DNA of 64,000 nucleotides from the NCBI RefSeq assembly GCF_007830495.1, contig NZ_VLKW01000003.1, positions 558,001-622,000 of the forward strand. Reading direction: 5' to 3'. The translations under genes and the position numbers were made by a program. The DNA comes from Pseudoduganella flava (lineage in GTDB: Bacteria > Pseudomonadota > Gammaproteobacteria > Burkholderiales > Burkholderiaceae_D). This document shows, piece after piece, positions 55,477-64,000 of this stretch. Every line of letters begins with the position of its first letter. The first letter of the stretch is position 1. The notes beneath the pieces are model-generated. The model did no database searches and was not told where the DNA came from. It saw nothing but the letters and a program-made list of their open reading frames with translations.

Positions 55477-56646
55477 TTAAGCTTGACCGGCTGCAGCGGC
55501 AACAACCTGCTTCGCTGCGTCTTCCATCGTGTCGGCGGAGATGATCGGCAGACCGGAATCGGCCAGCATCTTCTTGCCCAGGTCTTCGTTCGTGCCCTTC
55601 ATGCGCACGACCAGCGGCACTTTCAGGGAAACGGCCTTCGATGCGGTGATCACGCCTTCGGCGATCACGTCGCAGCGCATGATGCCGCCGAAGATGTTCA
55701 CCAGGATCGCCTTCAGGCCCGGGTTCTTCAGCATGATCTTGAAGGCTTCGGTCACTTTCTCGGCCGTTGCGCCACCGCCCACGTCCAGGAAGTTGGCCGG
55801 CTCGCCGCCGAACAGCTTGATCGTGTCCATCGTGGCCATTGCCAGGCCGGCGCCGTTCACCAGGCAGCCGATGTTGCCGTCGAGGGAGATGTAAGCCAGG
55901 TCGAACTTGGACGCTTCCACTTCGGCCGGATCTTCTTCGTCCAGGTCGCGGTACGCGACGATTTCCGGATGACGGAACAGGGCGTTCGAGTCGAAGTTGA
56001 ACTTGGCGTCCAGCGCGATCACTTTACCGTCGCCGGTCAGGATCAGCGGGTTGATTTCGGCCAGCGATGCATCCGTTTCCCAGTACGCTTTGTACAGGCC
56101 TTGCAGGTTCGCGCGCGCAGCGGCGATCGAGCCTTCCGGTACGCCGATCTTGCGGGCGACGTCGTCGGCATCCGCGTCGGTCAGGCCGGTGGCCGGATCG
56201 ATGATCACGTTGTGGATTTTCTCAGGATGGGACTCGGCGACTTCCTCGATGTCCATGCCGCCTTCGGAGGATGCCATCAGCACGACGCGCTGCGAAACGC
56301 GGTCGGTCACCAGCGAAACGTACAGTTCCTTCTTGATGTCGGCGCCTTCTTCGATCAGCAGGCGGCGGACTTTCTGGCCTTCCGGACCGGTCTGGTGCGT
56401 GACCAGCTGCATGCCCATGATCTGGTTGGCATATTCCTGCACCTGTTCGAGCGACTTGGCGACCTTGACGCCGCCGCCTTTGCCGCGGCCGCCGGCGTGG
56501 ATCTGTGCCTTGACCACCCAGACCGAGCCGCCCAGCGTTTCGGCAGCTTTCACTGCCTCGTCCGCGGACATGCACGGAATGCCGCGCGGTACCGTCACTC
56601 CGAACTTCCGGAGGATTTCTTTGCCTTGATACTCATGGATCTTCAT
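55477..56646 (-). CDS. sucC: Succinyl-CoA synthetase beta subunit
   Basis: ATP-grasp subunit that binds nucleotide and succinate; with SucD it makes ATP or GTP from succinyl-CoA. Length 389. Signatures are [65 protein letters not shown], and [37 protein letters not shown]. The frame is open upstream to 56937, but the family starts exactly at the ATG at 56646, with AAGGGAAG about 8 bases before. First gene of the sucCD operon. Confidence 0.97.
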   Translation of the reverse strand: MKIHEYQGKEILRKFGVTVPRGIPCMSADEAVKAAETLGGSVWVVKAQIHAGGRGKGGGVKVAKSLEQVQEYANQIMGMQLVTHQTGPEGQKVRRLLIEEGADIKKELYVSLVTDRVSQRVVLMASSEGGMDIEEVAESHPEKIHNVIIDPATGLTDADADDVARKIGVPEGSIAAARANLQGLYKAYWETDASLAEINPLILTGDGKVIALDAKFNFDSNALFRHPEIVAYRDLDEEDPAEVEASKFDLAYISLDGNIGCLVNGAGLAMATMDTIKLFGGEPANFLDVGGGATAEKVTEAFKIMLKNPGLKAILVNIFGGIMRCDVIAEGVITASKAVSLKVPLVVRMKGTNEDLGKKMLADSGLPIISADTMEDAAKQVVAAAAGQA

Positions 56647-56698
56647 GCTGGCTTCCCTTCTGATGCTGAATATGAAATGGGTTAATGTTGCTGCTACT

Positions 56699-57010
56699 TC
56701 AGTCGTGCGGCACCTGGGCTGTCGTGGCGGCATGGGCCGCCCAGCGTGGGTCATGGCCACGCAACACGGGCGCCGCCGTTGGCGTCGTGCTGTATGGAGT
56801 GGAGCGGTTACTCTGGGTGGCGCTGCTCTGCAGCCGGAGAACTTGCAGGGGCTGTCCGCCTTCGCGCAAGCCGGAAGCCAGCAGGGTGTCGTTGACTTTG
56901 ATGTCGGTGTCGAGGCCGTCAACGCTCCGCTGACCATCCATGCGTGCGAACGCTCGGATGTCTAGGGTGCGCGCGAGCGCACGTCGGCAGACTGGAATTG
57001 ACAGGGACAT
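56699..57010 (-). pseudogene. Truncated remnant of a DUF2889 gene
   Basis: The frame starting with the ATG at 57010 encodes about 60 residues that resemble the N-terminus of DUF2889 proteins as I know them: [18 protein letters not shown], then [12 protein letters not shown] and [14 protein letters not shown]. The DDGLWD motif usual at residues 24-30 is altered to MDGQRSVDG. After [10 protein letters not shown] the similarity stops and the remaining 40 residues are low-complexity; the C-terminal two thirds of the family are absent in every frame. Position supports this: in Burkholderiales a DUF2889 gene usually sits between recX and sucC. A short active protein cannot be excluded. Confidence 0.55.
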
Positions 57011-57288
57011 AACACCGATGCCGCGTATGCGGCCAAATTAGTAAGCAGCCATGTACTGATCGTACGTTGCCGCAGCTTCTACGGACAACCACCGCACCCG
57101 CGGTGCTGCATAAAACTGCAAAAGTGTAGCACACAGGACAGGCAGTGGATAGCAAAGTCGTCGTACGACCGTCGGGTCGATCATACTTTGTTTTGTGCGG
57201 GATCAAGGAGTGCCGCACTTTGCGCCGTGAATATCTGATATTTCCAAAGGCAGAGAACGCCAGACTCCGGCAGACAGAACCGGGCGGA
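57011..57288. other. Intergenic region between recX and the DUF2889 remnant
   Basis: Less GC-rich than its surroundings, with stretches such as ATACTTTGTTTTGTGCGGG. It probably once carried the promoter of the DUF2889 gene. No RNA gene, hairpin or repeat is evident. Confidence 0.4.
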
Positions 57289-57759
57289 TCAGACCCCGCC
57301 GAACTCGTCTTCCAGATCCACACCCTTCATCGCCGCCCTCACTGCCTTCTGCGAAAACCCGCGAGCGATCAGGAAGCGCATCTGCTTGCTGCGCTCTTCG
57401 GCATCTGCCGCCACCTTGCCGTTGAACTTGCGGCGCCATACCTCGCAGCAGCGCGCCACCTCGTCCTCGGCCAGGCCCGCCTTCAGTTCCTGCAATTGCT
57501 CGCCGCCGATGCCGTGGCTTTGCAGTTCGGCGACGATGCGGCTGTTGCCGTAACGGGCCGCGCGGCGGTGGATCAGCGATTCGGAAAAGCGCTCTTCCGA
57601 CAGCCACTTGTTCTGCTCCAGCCAGTTCAGCAGCGCTTCGACGTCGTCGCCCTCTTCCGCATAGCGCGCCAGCTTGCGGCCCAGCTCCAGCCGGCTGTGT
57701 TCGCGGGCGGACAACAGGCGCAGTGCGCGGGCTTTCAGGCTGGGAGGTGGCAAGGGCAT
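57289..57759 (-). CDS. recX: Recombination regulatory protein RecX
   Basis: Modulator that caps or destabilises RecA filaments. Length 156; three-helix repeat structure: [67 protein letters not shown] and [24 protein letters not shown] C-terminal text. It lies 142 bp downstream of recA in the same direction, after a recA terminator, so it is probably expressed by limited read-through as in E. coli. The ATG at 57759 has GGGAGGTGG upstream. Confidence 0.94.
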   Translation of the reverse strand: MPLPPPSLKARALRLLSAREHSRLELGRKLARYAEEGDDVEALLNWLEQNKWLSEERFSESLIHRRAARYGNSRIVAELQSHGIGGEQLQELKAGLAEDEVARCCEVWRRKFNGKVAADAEERSKQMRFLIARGFSQKAVRAAMKGVDLEDEFGGV

Positions 57760-57787
57760 CGTGACCTATCGAAAAACATGGGGGTGA

Positions 57788-57825
57788 AAAAAGAATCGCC
57801 ACCGCCGCAAAGCGGTCGGTGGCGA
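57788..57825 (-). terminator. Intrinsic terminator between recA and recX
   Basis: TCGCCACC and GGTGGCGA arms (57796-57803 and 57818-57825) with an inner CCGC/GCGG stem; on the minus strand it is followed by TTCTTTTTTC. It probably limits recX expression. Confidence 0.8.
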
Positions 57826-57901
57826 CAAGCCGGATTCGGTATGGCTGCCGGGGCCGGCCCCGGGCGGCATCAGCCGCCAGCCGGGCCCTGCGGCAGGGAG
57901 A

Positions 57902-58981
57902 TCAGTCGACCGCTTTCAGCTTCGGTGCCGGCGCTTCGCCGTCTTCCGTTGCCGGCGGCAGTTCGCGCACGCCCAGCGAAGCACGCACCTTGTTCTCGAT
58001 CTCGCGGGCCAGTGCCGGACGCTCCCGCAGGAACGTGCGGGCATTGTCCTTGCCCTGGCCGATGCGGTCGCCGTTATAGCTGTACCACGAGCCGGACTTC
58101 TCGACAATCTTCGCTTCCACGCCCAGGTCGATGATCTCGCCTTCGCGCGACGTGCCTTCGCCATACAGGATGTCGAAGTGCGCTTCCTTGAACGGCGGCG
58201 CGATCTTGTTCTTGACGACCTTGACCTTCGTTTCGTTACCGATCACCTCGTCGCCGGACTTGATCGAGCCGGTGCGGCGGATGTCCAGGCGCACGGAGGC
58301 GTAGAACTTCAGCGCGTTACCGCCCGTCGTCGTTTCCGGGCTGCCGAACATCACGCCGATCTTCATACGGATCTGGTTGATGAAGATGACCAGCGTGTTG
58401 GTGCGGTTGATCGTGCCCGTCAGCTTGCGCAGCGCCTGGGACATCAGGCGGGCTTGCAGGCCCGGCAGCGAATCGCCCATGTCGCCCTCGATCTCGGCGC
58501 GGGGCGTCAGTGCCGCCACGGAGTCGACGACGATCATGTCCACGGAACCGGAGCGCACCAGCGCGTCGCAGATCTCCAGGGCCTGTTCACCCGTGTCCGG
58601 CTGCGAGATCAGCAGCTCGTGCAGGTTCACGCCCAGCTTTTGCGCATACGTGACGTCCAGCGCGTGTTCCGCGTCGATGAACGCGCAGGTGCCGCCGAGC
58701 TTCTGCATTTCGGCGATCGTCTGCAAGGTCAGCGTCGTCTTACCCGACGATTCCGGGCCGTAGATCTCGACGACGCGGCCGCGTGGCAGGCCGCCGACGC
58801 CCAGTGCGATGTCCAGGCCCAGCGAGCCGGTGGACACGGTCTGTACTTCTTCGACAGGGGCGGAAGCGTCCATGCGCATCACGGTGCCCTTGCCGAACTG
58901 CTTTTCAATCTGAGCCAGCGCAGCGGCGAGCGCTTTGGCTTTTTCGGATGCAGGTACTGCCGCTTTCTTGTCGTCGATCAT
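57902..58981 (-). CDS. recA: Recombinase RecA
   Basis: DNA strand-exchange ATPase and LexA coprotease. Length 359. It opens with [22 protein letters not shown]; Walker A is [10 protein letters not shown], followed by [17 protein letters not shown], the L1/L2 loop region ([52 protein letters not shown]) and an acidic C-terminus ([18 protein letters not shown]). The ATG at 58981 is preceded by a LexA-type site, so damage induction is expected. Divergent from the response regulator gene. Confidence 0.98.
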   Translation of the reverse strand: MIDDKKAAVPASEKAKALAAALAQIEKQFGKGTVMRMDASAPVEEVQTVSTGSLGLDIALGVGGLPRGRVVEIYGPESSGKTTLTLQTIAEMQKLGGTCAFIDAEHALDVTYAQKLGVNLHELLISQPDTGEQALEICDALVRSGSVDMIVVDSVAALTPRAEIEGDMGDSLPGLQARLMSQALRKLTGTINRTNTLVIFINQIRMKIGVMFGSPETTTGGNALKFYASVRLDIRRTGSIKSGDEVIGNETKVKVVKNKIAPPFKEAHFDILYGEGTSREGEIIDLGVEAKIVEKSGSWYSYNGDRIGQGKDNARTFLRERPALAREIENKVRASLGVRELPPATEDGEAPAPKLKAVD

Positions 58982-59026
58982 GATCTTTCGCCTCAGGTGA
59001 CACGCACAATTGTTCGATAGCCGATA

Positions 59027-59042
59027 CTGTATATGTATCCAG
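59027..59042. promoter_or_regulatory. LexA (SOS) box upstream of recA
   Basis: CTGT-ATATGTAT-CCAG, matching CTGT-N8-ACAG at seven of the eight conserved positions, 46 bp upstream of the recA start codon. The A/T-rich centre is typical. Confidence 0.8.
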
Positions 59043-59140
59043 TGCTTTTTGCAAGCGCTGTATCAATCCGGGCAGAGGCTTTCAGTCTGCCTCACAGTTT
59101 TGAGTACAATGAAATCGCTACCCTATGCCGGATTGTCAAG

Positions 59141-59833
59141 ATGCGTATTTTACTAGCCGAAGATGACAGCGTCCTGGCGGACGGACTGACGCGCTCCCTG
59201 CGCCAGTCCGGCTACGCCATCGACTGCGTGAAGAATGGGCAGGAGGCCGACACGGCCCTCTCCACGCAGGAGTTCGACCTGCTGATCCTGGATCTCGGCC
59301 TGCCGAAGATGCCCGGGCTCGAAGTGCTGCGCCGGCTGCGGGCGCGCGGCTCGCTGCTGCCCGTGCTGATCCTGACGGCGGCCGATTCGGTCGAGCAGCG
59401 CGTCACCGGCCTCGATCTGGGCGCCGACGATTACATGGCCAAGCCGTTCGCGCTGTCCGAACTGGAGGCGCGCGTGCGCGCGTTGACGCGGCGCGGCCAG
59501 GGGGGCGGCTCCACGCTGATCAAGCACGGCCCGCTCACTTACGACCAGGTGGGCCGCAGCGCCTACATCAACGACCAGATGCTGGACCTGTCGGCCCGCG
59601 AGCTGGGACTGCTCGAAGTGCTGCTGGCTCGCACGGGCAGGCTCGTGTCGAAGGAACAGCTGGTCGACCACCTGTGCGAATGGGGCGAGGAAGTCTCCAA
59701 CAACGCGATCGAGGTCTACGTGCACCGGCTGCGCAAGAAGATCGAGGTGGGCGGCGTGCGCATCGCCACCGTGCGCGGCCTCGGCTACTGCCTCGAAAAA
59801 TATTCCAGCGCCGCCGCGGCCGAAGCGAAGTGA
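59141..59833 (+). CDS. OmpR-family response regulator
   Basis: DNA-binding regulator of 230 residues. The receiver has the acidic pair AEDD, phospho-acceptor D51 (LLILDLGLPKMPG), T in LTAADS and K in YMAKPFALSELEAR. The winged-helix domain runs from about 128 (LDLSARELGLLEVLLARTGRLVSKEQLVDHLCEW, NAIEVYVHRLRKKI, TVRGLGYCLEK). It is close to the QseB/TctD group. The ATG at 59141 is the start of the family's MRILLAEDD; the frame is open upstream without similarity. The sensor kinase starts inside its stop codon (GTGA), and the symporter genes follow, so this is probably the operon's own regulator. Confidence 0.94.
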   Translation: MRILLAEDDSVLADGLTRSLRQSGYAIDCVKNGQEADTALSTQEFDLLILDLGLPKMPGLEVLRRLRARGSLLPVLILTAADSVEQRVTGLDLGADDYMAKPFALSELEARVRALTRRGQGGGSTLIKHGPLTYDQVGRSAYINDQMLDLSARELGLLEVLLARTGRLVSKEQLVDHLCEWGEEVSNNAIEVYVHRLRKKIEVGGVRIATVRGLGYCLEKYSSAAAAEAK

Positions 59834-61368
59834 ACGGCGCACAGCCCGACGCCGCGCAGTCCGAAGCCGCGCCGTGGCAGCCCACGCTGGAAGAAGACGG
59901 CGAGGGCGAGATCCAGCACTCGCTGTTCGGCGAGATCCTCGACTGGATGCTGGCGCCGCTGCTGCTGCTCTGGCCGATGAGCATCGCGATCACCTATCTG
60001 GTCGCCAAGTCGATCGCCAACCAGCCGTTCGACCACGCACTGGAAGACTCCGTCACCGTGCTGGCGCAGCAGGTGCGCGAGGTCGACGGCCAGGCCGTGC
60101 GCCTGCCCGGCCCTGCGCGCGACATCCTGCGCGCGGACGACGTCGACAGCATCTACTTCCAGATCCTAGGCCCGCAAGGCGGCTACATCGACGGCGACCG
60201 CGACCTGCCCCGCCCGGAGCCCGAGCCTGAAGACGACACCACCCGCCCCGGCGCCGTGCGCTTTCGCAGCGATAACCTGCACGGCACGCCGATCCGCATC
60301 GCGTATGCGTACGTGAACCTGGAAGAGAACAGCCAGCGCCCTGCCCGGCTCGCGCTGGTGCAGGTGGCCGAAACGCTGGAAAAGCGCGCCAAGCTCGCCA
60401 ACGAGATCATCAAGGGCGTGATCCTGCCGCAGTTCATCATCCTGCCGATCGTGCTGGGCCTCGTGTGGTTCGCGCTGTCGCGCGGCCTGCTGCCGCTGGC
60501 CGAGCTGCAGGAGCGCATCCGCGCGCGGCCTTCGGACGACCTGTCGCCGATCGCGCCGAATCAGGTGCCCGAGGAGATCACGCCGCTGGTCCGTTCGCTC
60601 AACGAGATGCTGGCGCGGCTGTCGCAATCGATCGACATGCAGAAGCGCTTCATCGCCGACGCGGCGCACCAGATGAAGACGCCGCTGGCGGGCATGCGCA
60701 TGCAGTCCGAGCTGGCGCTGCGCCAGACCGACCAGCAGGAGATCCACCGCTCGCTGGAACAGCTGGCGAAAAGCTCGGAGGCGGCGACGCGCCTCGTCAA
60801 CCAGCTGCTGGCGCTGGCCCGCGCGGAAAACCAGCCGCAGGCCGGCAGCGCGTTCGAAGCGCTGGACCTCGCCGAGCTGGCCCGCAACGCCGTACGCGAC
60901 TGGGTGCCGGCCTCGTTCAACTACCGCATCGACCTGGGTTACGAGGCGCCGGAAGCGCCCGTGCTCATCGAAGGCAATCCATTGATGCTGCGCGAGCTGC
61001 TGTCGAACCTGATCGACAACGCGCTGCGCTACACGCCCCACGGCGGCAGCGTGACGGTGCGCGTGCGCAGTGCCGCGGTGGCCGACGGCGACTGCGCCGT
61101 GCTGGAAATCGAGGACACGGGCCCCGGCATTCCGCCGGCCGAGCGCGTGCACGTGTTCGAGCGCTTCTACCGCATCCTCGGCAGCAGCGCCGAAGGCAGC
61201 GGCCTGGGGCTGGCGATCGTGCGCGAGATCGCCCAGCAGCATGGCGCTGACATCGAGATCCTGTCCAACCCGCGCGCCACCAACCCGAAATACCCCGGCA
61301 GCCTGTTCCGGCTGACGTTCCCGCCGCAGCCCGCCGCGGCAGAAGAGGAGCCACCGCACTATGGCTGA
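59830..61368 (+). CDS. Sensor histidine kinase (TctE/QseC-like)
   Basis: Inner-membrane kinase of 512 residues. After an acidic cytosolic N-terminus of about 40 residues, TM1 lies at about 46-65. A periplasmic domain of about 135 residues is Pro/Asp-rich in part (RPEPEPEDDTTRP). TM2 lies at about 197-217, followed by HAMP-like, HisKA (FIADAAHQMKTPLAGMRMQSELAL), HATPase (NLIDNALRYTPHGG, EDTGPGIPPAE, GSGLGLAIVREIA). AHQMKTPL replaces the usual SHELRTPL, as in TctE-type sensors of carboxylates. The start is a GTG at 59830 overlapping the regulator stop; its end overlaps the DUF4212 gene by 8 bp. It probably senses the symporter substrate. Confidence 0.93.
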   Translation: MNGAQPDAAQSEAAPWQPTLEEDGEGEIQHSLFGEILDWMLAPLLLLWPMSIAITYLVAKSIANQPFDHALEDSVTVLAQQVREVDGQAVRLPGPARDILRADDVDSIYFQILGPQGGYIDGDRDLPRPEPEPEDDTTRPGAVRFRSDNLHGTPIRIAYAYVNLEENSQRPARLALVQVAETLEKRAKLANEIIKGVILPQFIILPIVLGLVWFALSRGLLPLAELQERIRARPSDDLSPIAPNQVPEEITPLVRSLNEMLARLSQSIDMQKRFIADAAHQMKTPLAGMRMQSELALRQTDQQEIHRSLEQLAKSSEAATRLVNQLLALARAENQPQAGSAFEALDLAELARNAVRDWVPASFNYRIDLGYEAPEAPVLIEGNPLMLRELLSNLIDNALRYTPHGGSVTVRVRSAAVADGDCAVLEIEDTGPGIPPAERVHVFERFYRILGSSAEGSGLGLAIVREIAQQHGADIEILSNPRATNPKYPGSLFRLTFPPQPAAAEEEPPHYG

Positions 61369-61618
61369 CCAACCCGACGACCCGCAACCTGGCGGCTACT
61401 GGCGCGCCACGCGCCGCCTGACGGCCGTGCTGCTGGTGGCGTGGATCGCCACCGGCTTTTGCGCCGTGTACTTCGCGCGCGAGCTGGCCGGGCTGACGAT
61501 CTTCGGCTGGCCGCTGTCGTTCTACCTGGCGGCGCAGGGCGCGTCGCTGGCCTACCTGGCCATCATCGGCATCTACGCGTGGCGCATGCGCCGGCTGGAA
61601 CGGCGGGAGCGCGCTTGA
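61361..61618 (+). CDS. DUF4212 small subunit of a sodium:solute symporter
   Basis: Membrane protein of 85 residues with two transmembrane helices (about 17-40 and 50-74): YWRATRRLTAVLLVAWIATGFCAVYFARELAGLTIFGWPLSFYLAAQGASLAYLAIIGIYAWRM. This is the DUF4212 pattern; these proteins are nearly always encoded just before a VC_2705-type sodium symporter and are regarded as its small subunit. It overlaps the kinase gene by 8 bp and the symporter by 4 bp (TTGA). Confidence 0.93.
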   Translation: MADQPDDPQPGGYWRATRRLTAVLLVAWIATGFCAVYFARELAGLTIFGWPLSFYLAAQGASLAYLAIIGIYAWRMRRLERRERA

Positions 61619-63678
61619 AGACCGGCCGCCCGTTCTTCCAGCGCCTGACGCGCTACTACGCGATCTTCGCGGCCTGCTTCGCCGGCTTCCTGCTCGCGCT
61701 GGCGATCCTGGAAAACGAAGGCATGCCGCGGGTGTGGATCGGCTACATGTTCCTGTTCGCGACGATCGTGCTGTATGCCACGATCGGCGTGCTGGCGCGC
61801 ACGTCCAGCGTGTCCGAATACTATGTGGCGGGACGGCGCGTGCCGGCGCTGTACAACGGCATGGCGACGGCGGCCGACTGGATCTCGGCCGCGAGTTTCA
61901 TCAGCCTCGCCGGCAGCCTGTACCTGAACGGCTTCGACGGCCTGGCGTTCGTGATGGGCTGGACGGGCGGCTACTGCCTCGTGGCGCTGTTGATCGCGCC
62001 ATATCTACGCCGGCTCGGGCAGTACACGATCCCCGACTTCCTCGCGGCCCGCTACGGCGGCCCGGGCGACGGCCGCGCCGTGCGCCTGTGCGCCGTCGCG
62101 GCGACGATCCTCGTGTCGTTCACCTACGTCGTCGCGCAGATCTATGCGGTGGGGCTGATCGCATCGCGCTTTACGGGGGTCGATTTCTCGGTCGGCATCT
62201 TCCTCGGGCTGGCCAGCATCCTCGTCTGCTCGTTCCTGGGCGGCATGCGCGCGATCACGTGGACGCAGGTGTCGCAGTACATCATCATCCTCGTCGCGTT
62301 CCTGATTCCGGCGATGTGGCTGTCGGCCAAGCACAGCGGCAATCCGATCCCGCAGGTCGCCTACGGCAAGCTGCTGCCGCAACTGTCCGCCCGCGAAGCG
62401 GCGCTGGCCGTCGACGACAAGGAAAGCGCCGTGCGCGACGTGTTCCGCCAGCGCGCCGAGCAGGTGCAGCGGCGCCTGAACGGCCTGCCCGATTCGTGGG
62501 AAGCGGGCCGCGCGGAATTGCAGCACTACCTTGACAACGTACGGCTGCGCAACGCGTCGCTGCTGGAGATCCGCGCCGCCGAATGGGCGCTGATCGCCTA
62601 CCCGAAGAATGCCGACGAAGCCGTGACGATCTGGAGCGCCGAGCGCGACGAGAACCTGAAGCGCGCCCGCCCCATCACGCCGCACGCGACGCCGTTCCCC
62701 GGCGCGACCCGCGAGCAGTCGGACATCAAGCGCCGCAACTTCCTCGCGCTGGCGTTCTGCCTGATGCTGGGCACGGCGGCGCTGCCGCACATCCTGATGC
62801 GGTCGTACACGACGCCGTCCGTCGACGAGACCCGCATGTCCGTGTTCTGGACCCTGTTCTTCATCCTGCTGATCTACCTGACGATCCCCGCGCTGGCGGT
62901 GCTGGTCAAGTACGACGTCTACACGGCGCTGGTGGGCAGCGCGTTCAGCGACCTGCCCACGTGGGTGTCGTACTGGGCCAGCGTGGACAAGGCCAACCCG
63001 CTGATCAGCATCACGGACGTGAACGGCGACGGCATCGTGCAGCTGGCCGAGATCGCGATCGACGGCGACGTGCTCGTGCTGGCCACTCCGGAGATCGCCG
63101 GCCTGCCCTACGTGATCTCCGGCCTGGTGGCGGCGGGCGGCCTCGCTGCCGCGCTGTCGACGGCGGACGGCCTGCTGCTGGCGATCTCGAACGCGCTGTC
63201 GCACGACGTGTACTACAAGATCGTCGACCCGAAGGCGTCGACGCAGAAGCGCGTGACGATCTCGAAGCTGATCCTGCTGGGCGTCGCGTTCATCGCCGCG
63301 TACTCGGCATCGACGAAGCCGGGCGACATCCTGTCGCTGGTCGGCGCCGCGTTCTCGCTGGCGGGATCGACGTTGTTTCCGGTGCTGGTGGCCGGCGTGT
63401 TCTGGCGCCGCGCCAACCACTACGGCGCGCTGGCGGGCATGGCGACGGGCTTTGCCGTCTGCCAGTTCTACATGCTGCACACGAACCCGGTGCTGGGCGG
63501 CACGGCCGCGGCGCAATGGTTCAACATCGCGCCGATCTCGGCCGGCGTGTTCGGCGTGCCGGCCGGGATCGCCGCGCTGGTGCTCGTCAGCCTGCTGACG
63601 CCGCCGCCGGACGCCCGGCGTGCGGCATTGATACGACACATCCGCTCGTCGGAGATACCGTCCGGTAAAGATTCTTGA
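61615..63678 (+). CDS. Sodium:solute symporter, VC_2705 subfamily, with an EF-hand-like insertion
   Basis: Sodium-coupled transporter of 687 residues, related to acetate permease ActP and PutP. N-terminal TM text is VLARTSSVSEYYVAGRRVPALYNGMATAADWISAASFISLAG, with the core VSFTYVVAQIYAVGLIASR. A hydrophilic insertion of about 120 residues lies near 255-375 (KLLPQLSAREAALAVDDKESAVRDVFRQRAEQVQRRLNGLPDSW). A second insertion contains a perfect EF-hand loop: D468, N470, D472, G473, E479 (DVNGDGIVQLAE). TM segments resume with LPYVISGLVAAGGLAAALSTADGLLLAISNALSHDVYYK. The start is TTG at 61615, overlapping the DUF4212 stop, with GGGAG upstream. Substrate is probably a short carboxylate, judged from the TctE-like sensor; not shown. 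Confidence 0.92.
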   Translation: MKTGRPFFQRLTRYYAIFAACFAGFLLALAILENEGMPRVWIGYMFLFATIVLYATIGVLARTSSVSEYYVAGRRVPALYNGMATAADWISAASFISLAGSLYLNGFDGLAFVMGWTGGYCLVALLIAPYLRRLGQYTIPDFLAARYGGPGDGRAVRLCAVAATILVSFTYVVAQIYAVGLIASRFTGVDFSVGIFLGLASILVCSFLGGMRAITWTQVSQYIIILVAFLIPAMWLSAKHSGNPIPQVAYGKLLPQLSAREAALAVDDKESAVRDVFRQRAEQVQRRLNGLPDSWEAGRAELQHYLDNVRLRNASLLEIRAAEWALIAYPKNADEAVTIWSAERDENLKRARPITPHATPFPGATREQSDIKRRNFLALAFCLMLGTAALPHILMRSYTTPSVDETRMSVFWTLFFILLIYLTIPALAVLVKYDVYTALVGSAFSDLPTWVSYWASVDKANPLISITDVNGDGIVQLAEIAIDGDVLVLATPEIAGLPYVISGLVAAGGLAAALSTADGLLLAISNALSHDVYYKIVDPKASTQKRVTISKLILLGVAFIAAYSASTKPGDILSLVGAAFSLAGSTLFPVLVAGVFWRRANHYGALAGMATGFAVCQFYMLHTNPVLGGTAAAQWFNIAPISAGVFGVPAGIAALVLVSLLTPPPDARRAALIRHIRSSEIPSGKDS

Positions 63679-63752
63679 CGTTGTGACATTTGGTGAGAAA
63701 GCTGGACGTTGCAATGTGTTAAGTTCGGCGCTCCCCTTTTTCACCAATCGCC

Positions 63753-64000
63753 ATGTCCCTTCCAGCCCTGCTGTCCGCGGCGCTGCTTGCCGCCGGCATC
63801 CTCGTGTCCTGCTCCGGCAACGCCGCCAGCGCGCCGCCACCCGTGCAAGCCTTTTTCGACAACGCCGAATTCGGCGGCGCCCAGCTGTCCCCGAACGGCC
63901 GCTACCTGGCCGCGAAGGTCAGCGCCGCCGGCGGTCACGACCGGCTCGGCGTCGTCGACCTTGCCACGTTCGAATCGAAGATCGTCGCCAGCTTCTCGGA
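63753..64000 (+). CDS. Putative S9-type (prolyl oligopeptidase-like) lipoprotein hydrolase, 5' end only
   Basis: Only 82 complete codons lie in the window. A signal peptide with lipobox LVSC (C20) is followed by PPPVQAFFDNAEFGGAQLSPNGRYLAAKVSAAGGHDRLGVVDLATFESKIVASFS, which is the start of a beta-propeller of the kind found in S9-family peptidases of Oxalobacteraceae and xanthomonads (SPDGRYLA-type repeat). The catalytic domain lies beyond the right edge, so the assignment rests on the propeller start alone. It begins 75 bp after the symporter stop. Confidence 0.7.
   Translation, partial: MSLPALLSAALLAAGILVSCSGNAASAPPPVQAFFDNAEFGGAQLSPNGRYLAAKVSAAGGHDRLGVVDLATFESKIVASFS

Overview
The window is GC-rich, densely coding DNA that looks chromosomal and belongs to a betaproteobacterium of the order Burkholderiales, most likely Oxalobacteraceae (Massilia, Duganella or Pseudoduganella type). 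The reasons are the housekeeping block pgk-pyk-fba-purC-purE-purK-tsaC, the recA-recX-[DUF2889]-sucC-sucD order, several PEP-CTERM proteins, and intergenic palindromes of the GGGTCTGACCC type that I associate with this family. I could not run a database search, so the genus is an inference.

Layout. 1-4.2 kb: the 5' two thirds of a GDP-mannose dehydratase gene, an old-yellow-enzyme reductase, two paralogous EF-hand/PEP-CTERM secreted proteins and a small DUF2214 membrane protein. 4.4-8.7 kb: malic enzyme, a rubrerythrin-like protein, a tiny membrane protein and thiL. 8.8-14.1 kb: a three-gene signalling operon (YfiR-like protein, CHASE-type hybrid histidine kinase, REC-PAS-GGDEF-EAL-REC protein). 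14.3-17 kb: pncC, an exported phosphoesterase and an orphan TraL-like/TraM-like pair. 17-21.3 kb: a 1409-residue RTX metalloprotease. 21.4-28.4 kb: a metal-responsive ArsR/CDF pair, cysK, an FKBP, thpR, tcdA, an unusual hemerythrin-PdxH fusion and a cyclopropane synthase. 28.5-37.1 kb: msrA, nhaA, a flavin reductase, glutaryl-CoA dehydrogenase, a hybrid kinase and a lipase-like lipoprotein/OmpW operon. 37.5-46.2 kb: the purine and lower-glycolysis block and azlCD. 46.4-53.2 kb: small conserved genes, YheT-type hydrolase, AlkB-like dioxygenase, BepA-like protease, moaC, a third EF-hand/PEP-CTERM protein and a PilZ protein. 53.2-59 kb: pilA with a sigma-54 promoter, an FHA protein, sucCD, a decayed DUF2889 gene, recX and recA with a LexA box. 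59.1-64 kb: a response regulator/kinase/DUF4212/sodium symporter operon and the start of an S9-type hydrolase.

Several genes point at cyclic-di-GMP and surface biology: the YfiR-kinase-EAL operon, the PilZ protein, type IV pilin, gmd and the PEP-CTERM proteins, which elsewhere depend on exosortase and exopolysaccharide. No exosortase, type I secretion genes, tRNA, rRNA or CRISPR array is visible here.

The most unexplained material is a hemerythrin domain fused to PdxH, an orphan TraL/TraM pair with no conjugation genes around it, and a family of about 96-bp intergenic elements whose two hairpins change sequence but keep their pairing. All four copies of that element lie between convergent genes. 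Other repeats (a GGGACTGTCCC family, a four-unit hairpin array, and short tandem repeats that put stop codons in all three frames at gene ends) add to a repeat-rich intergenic landscape.
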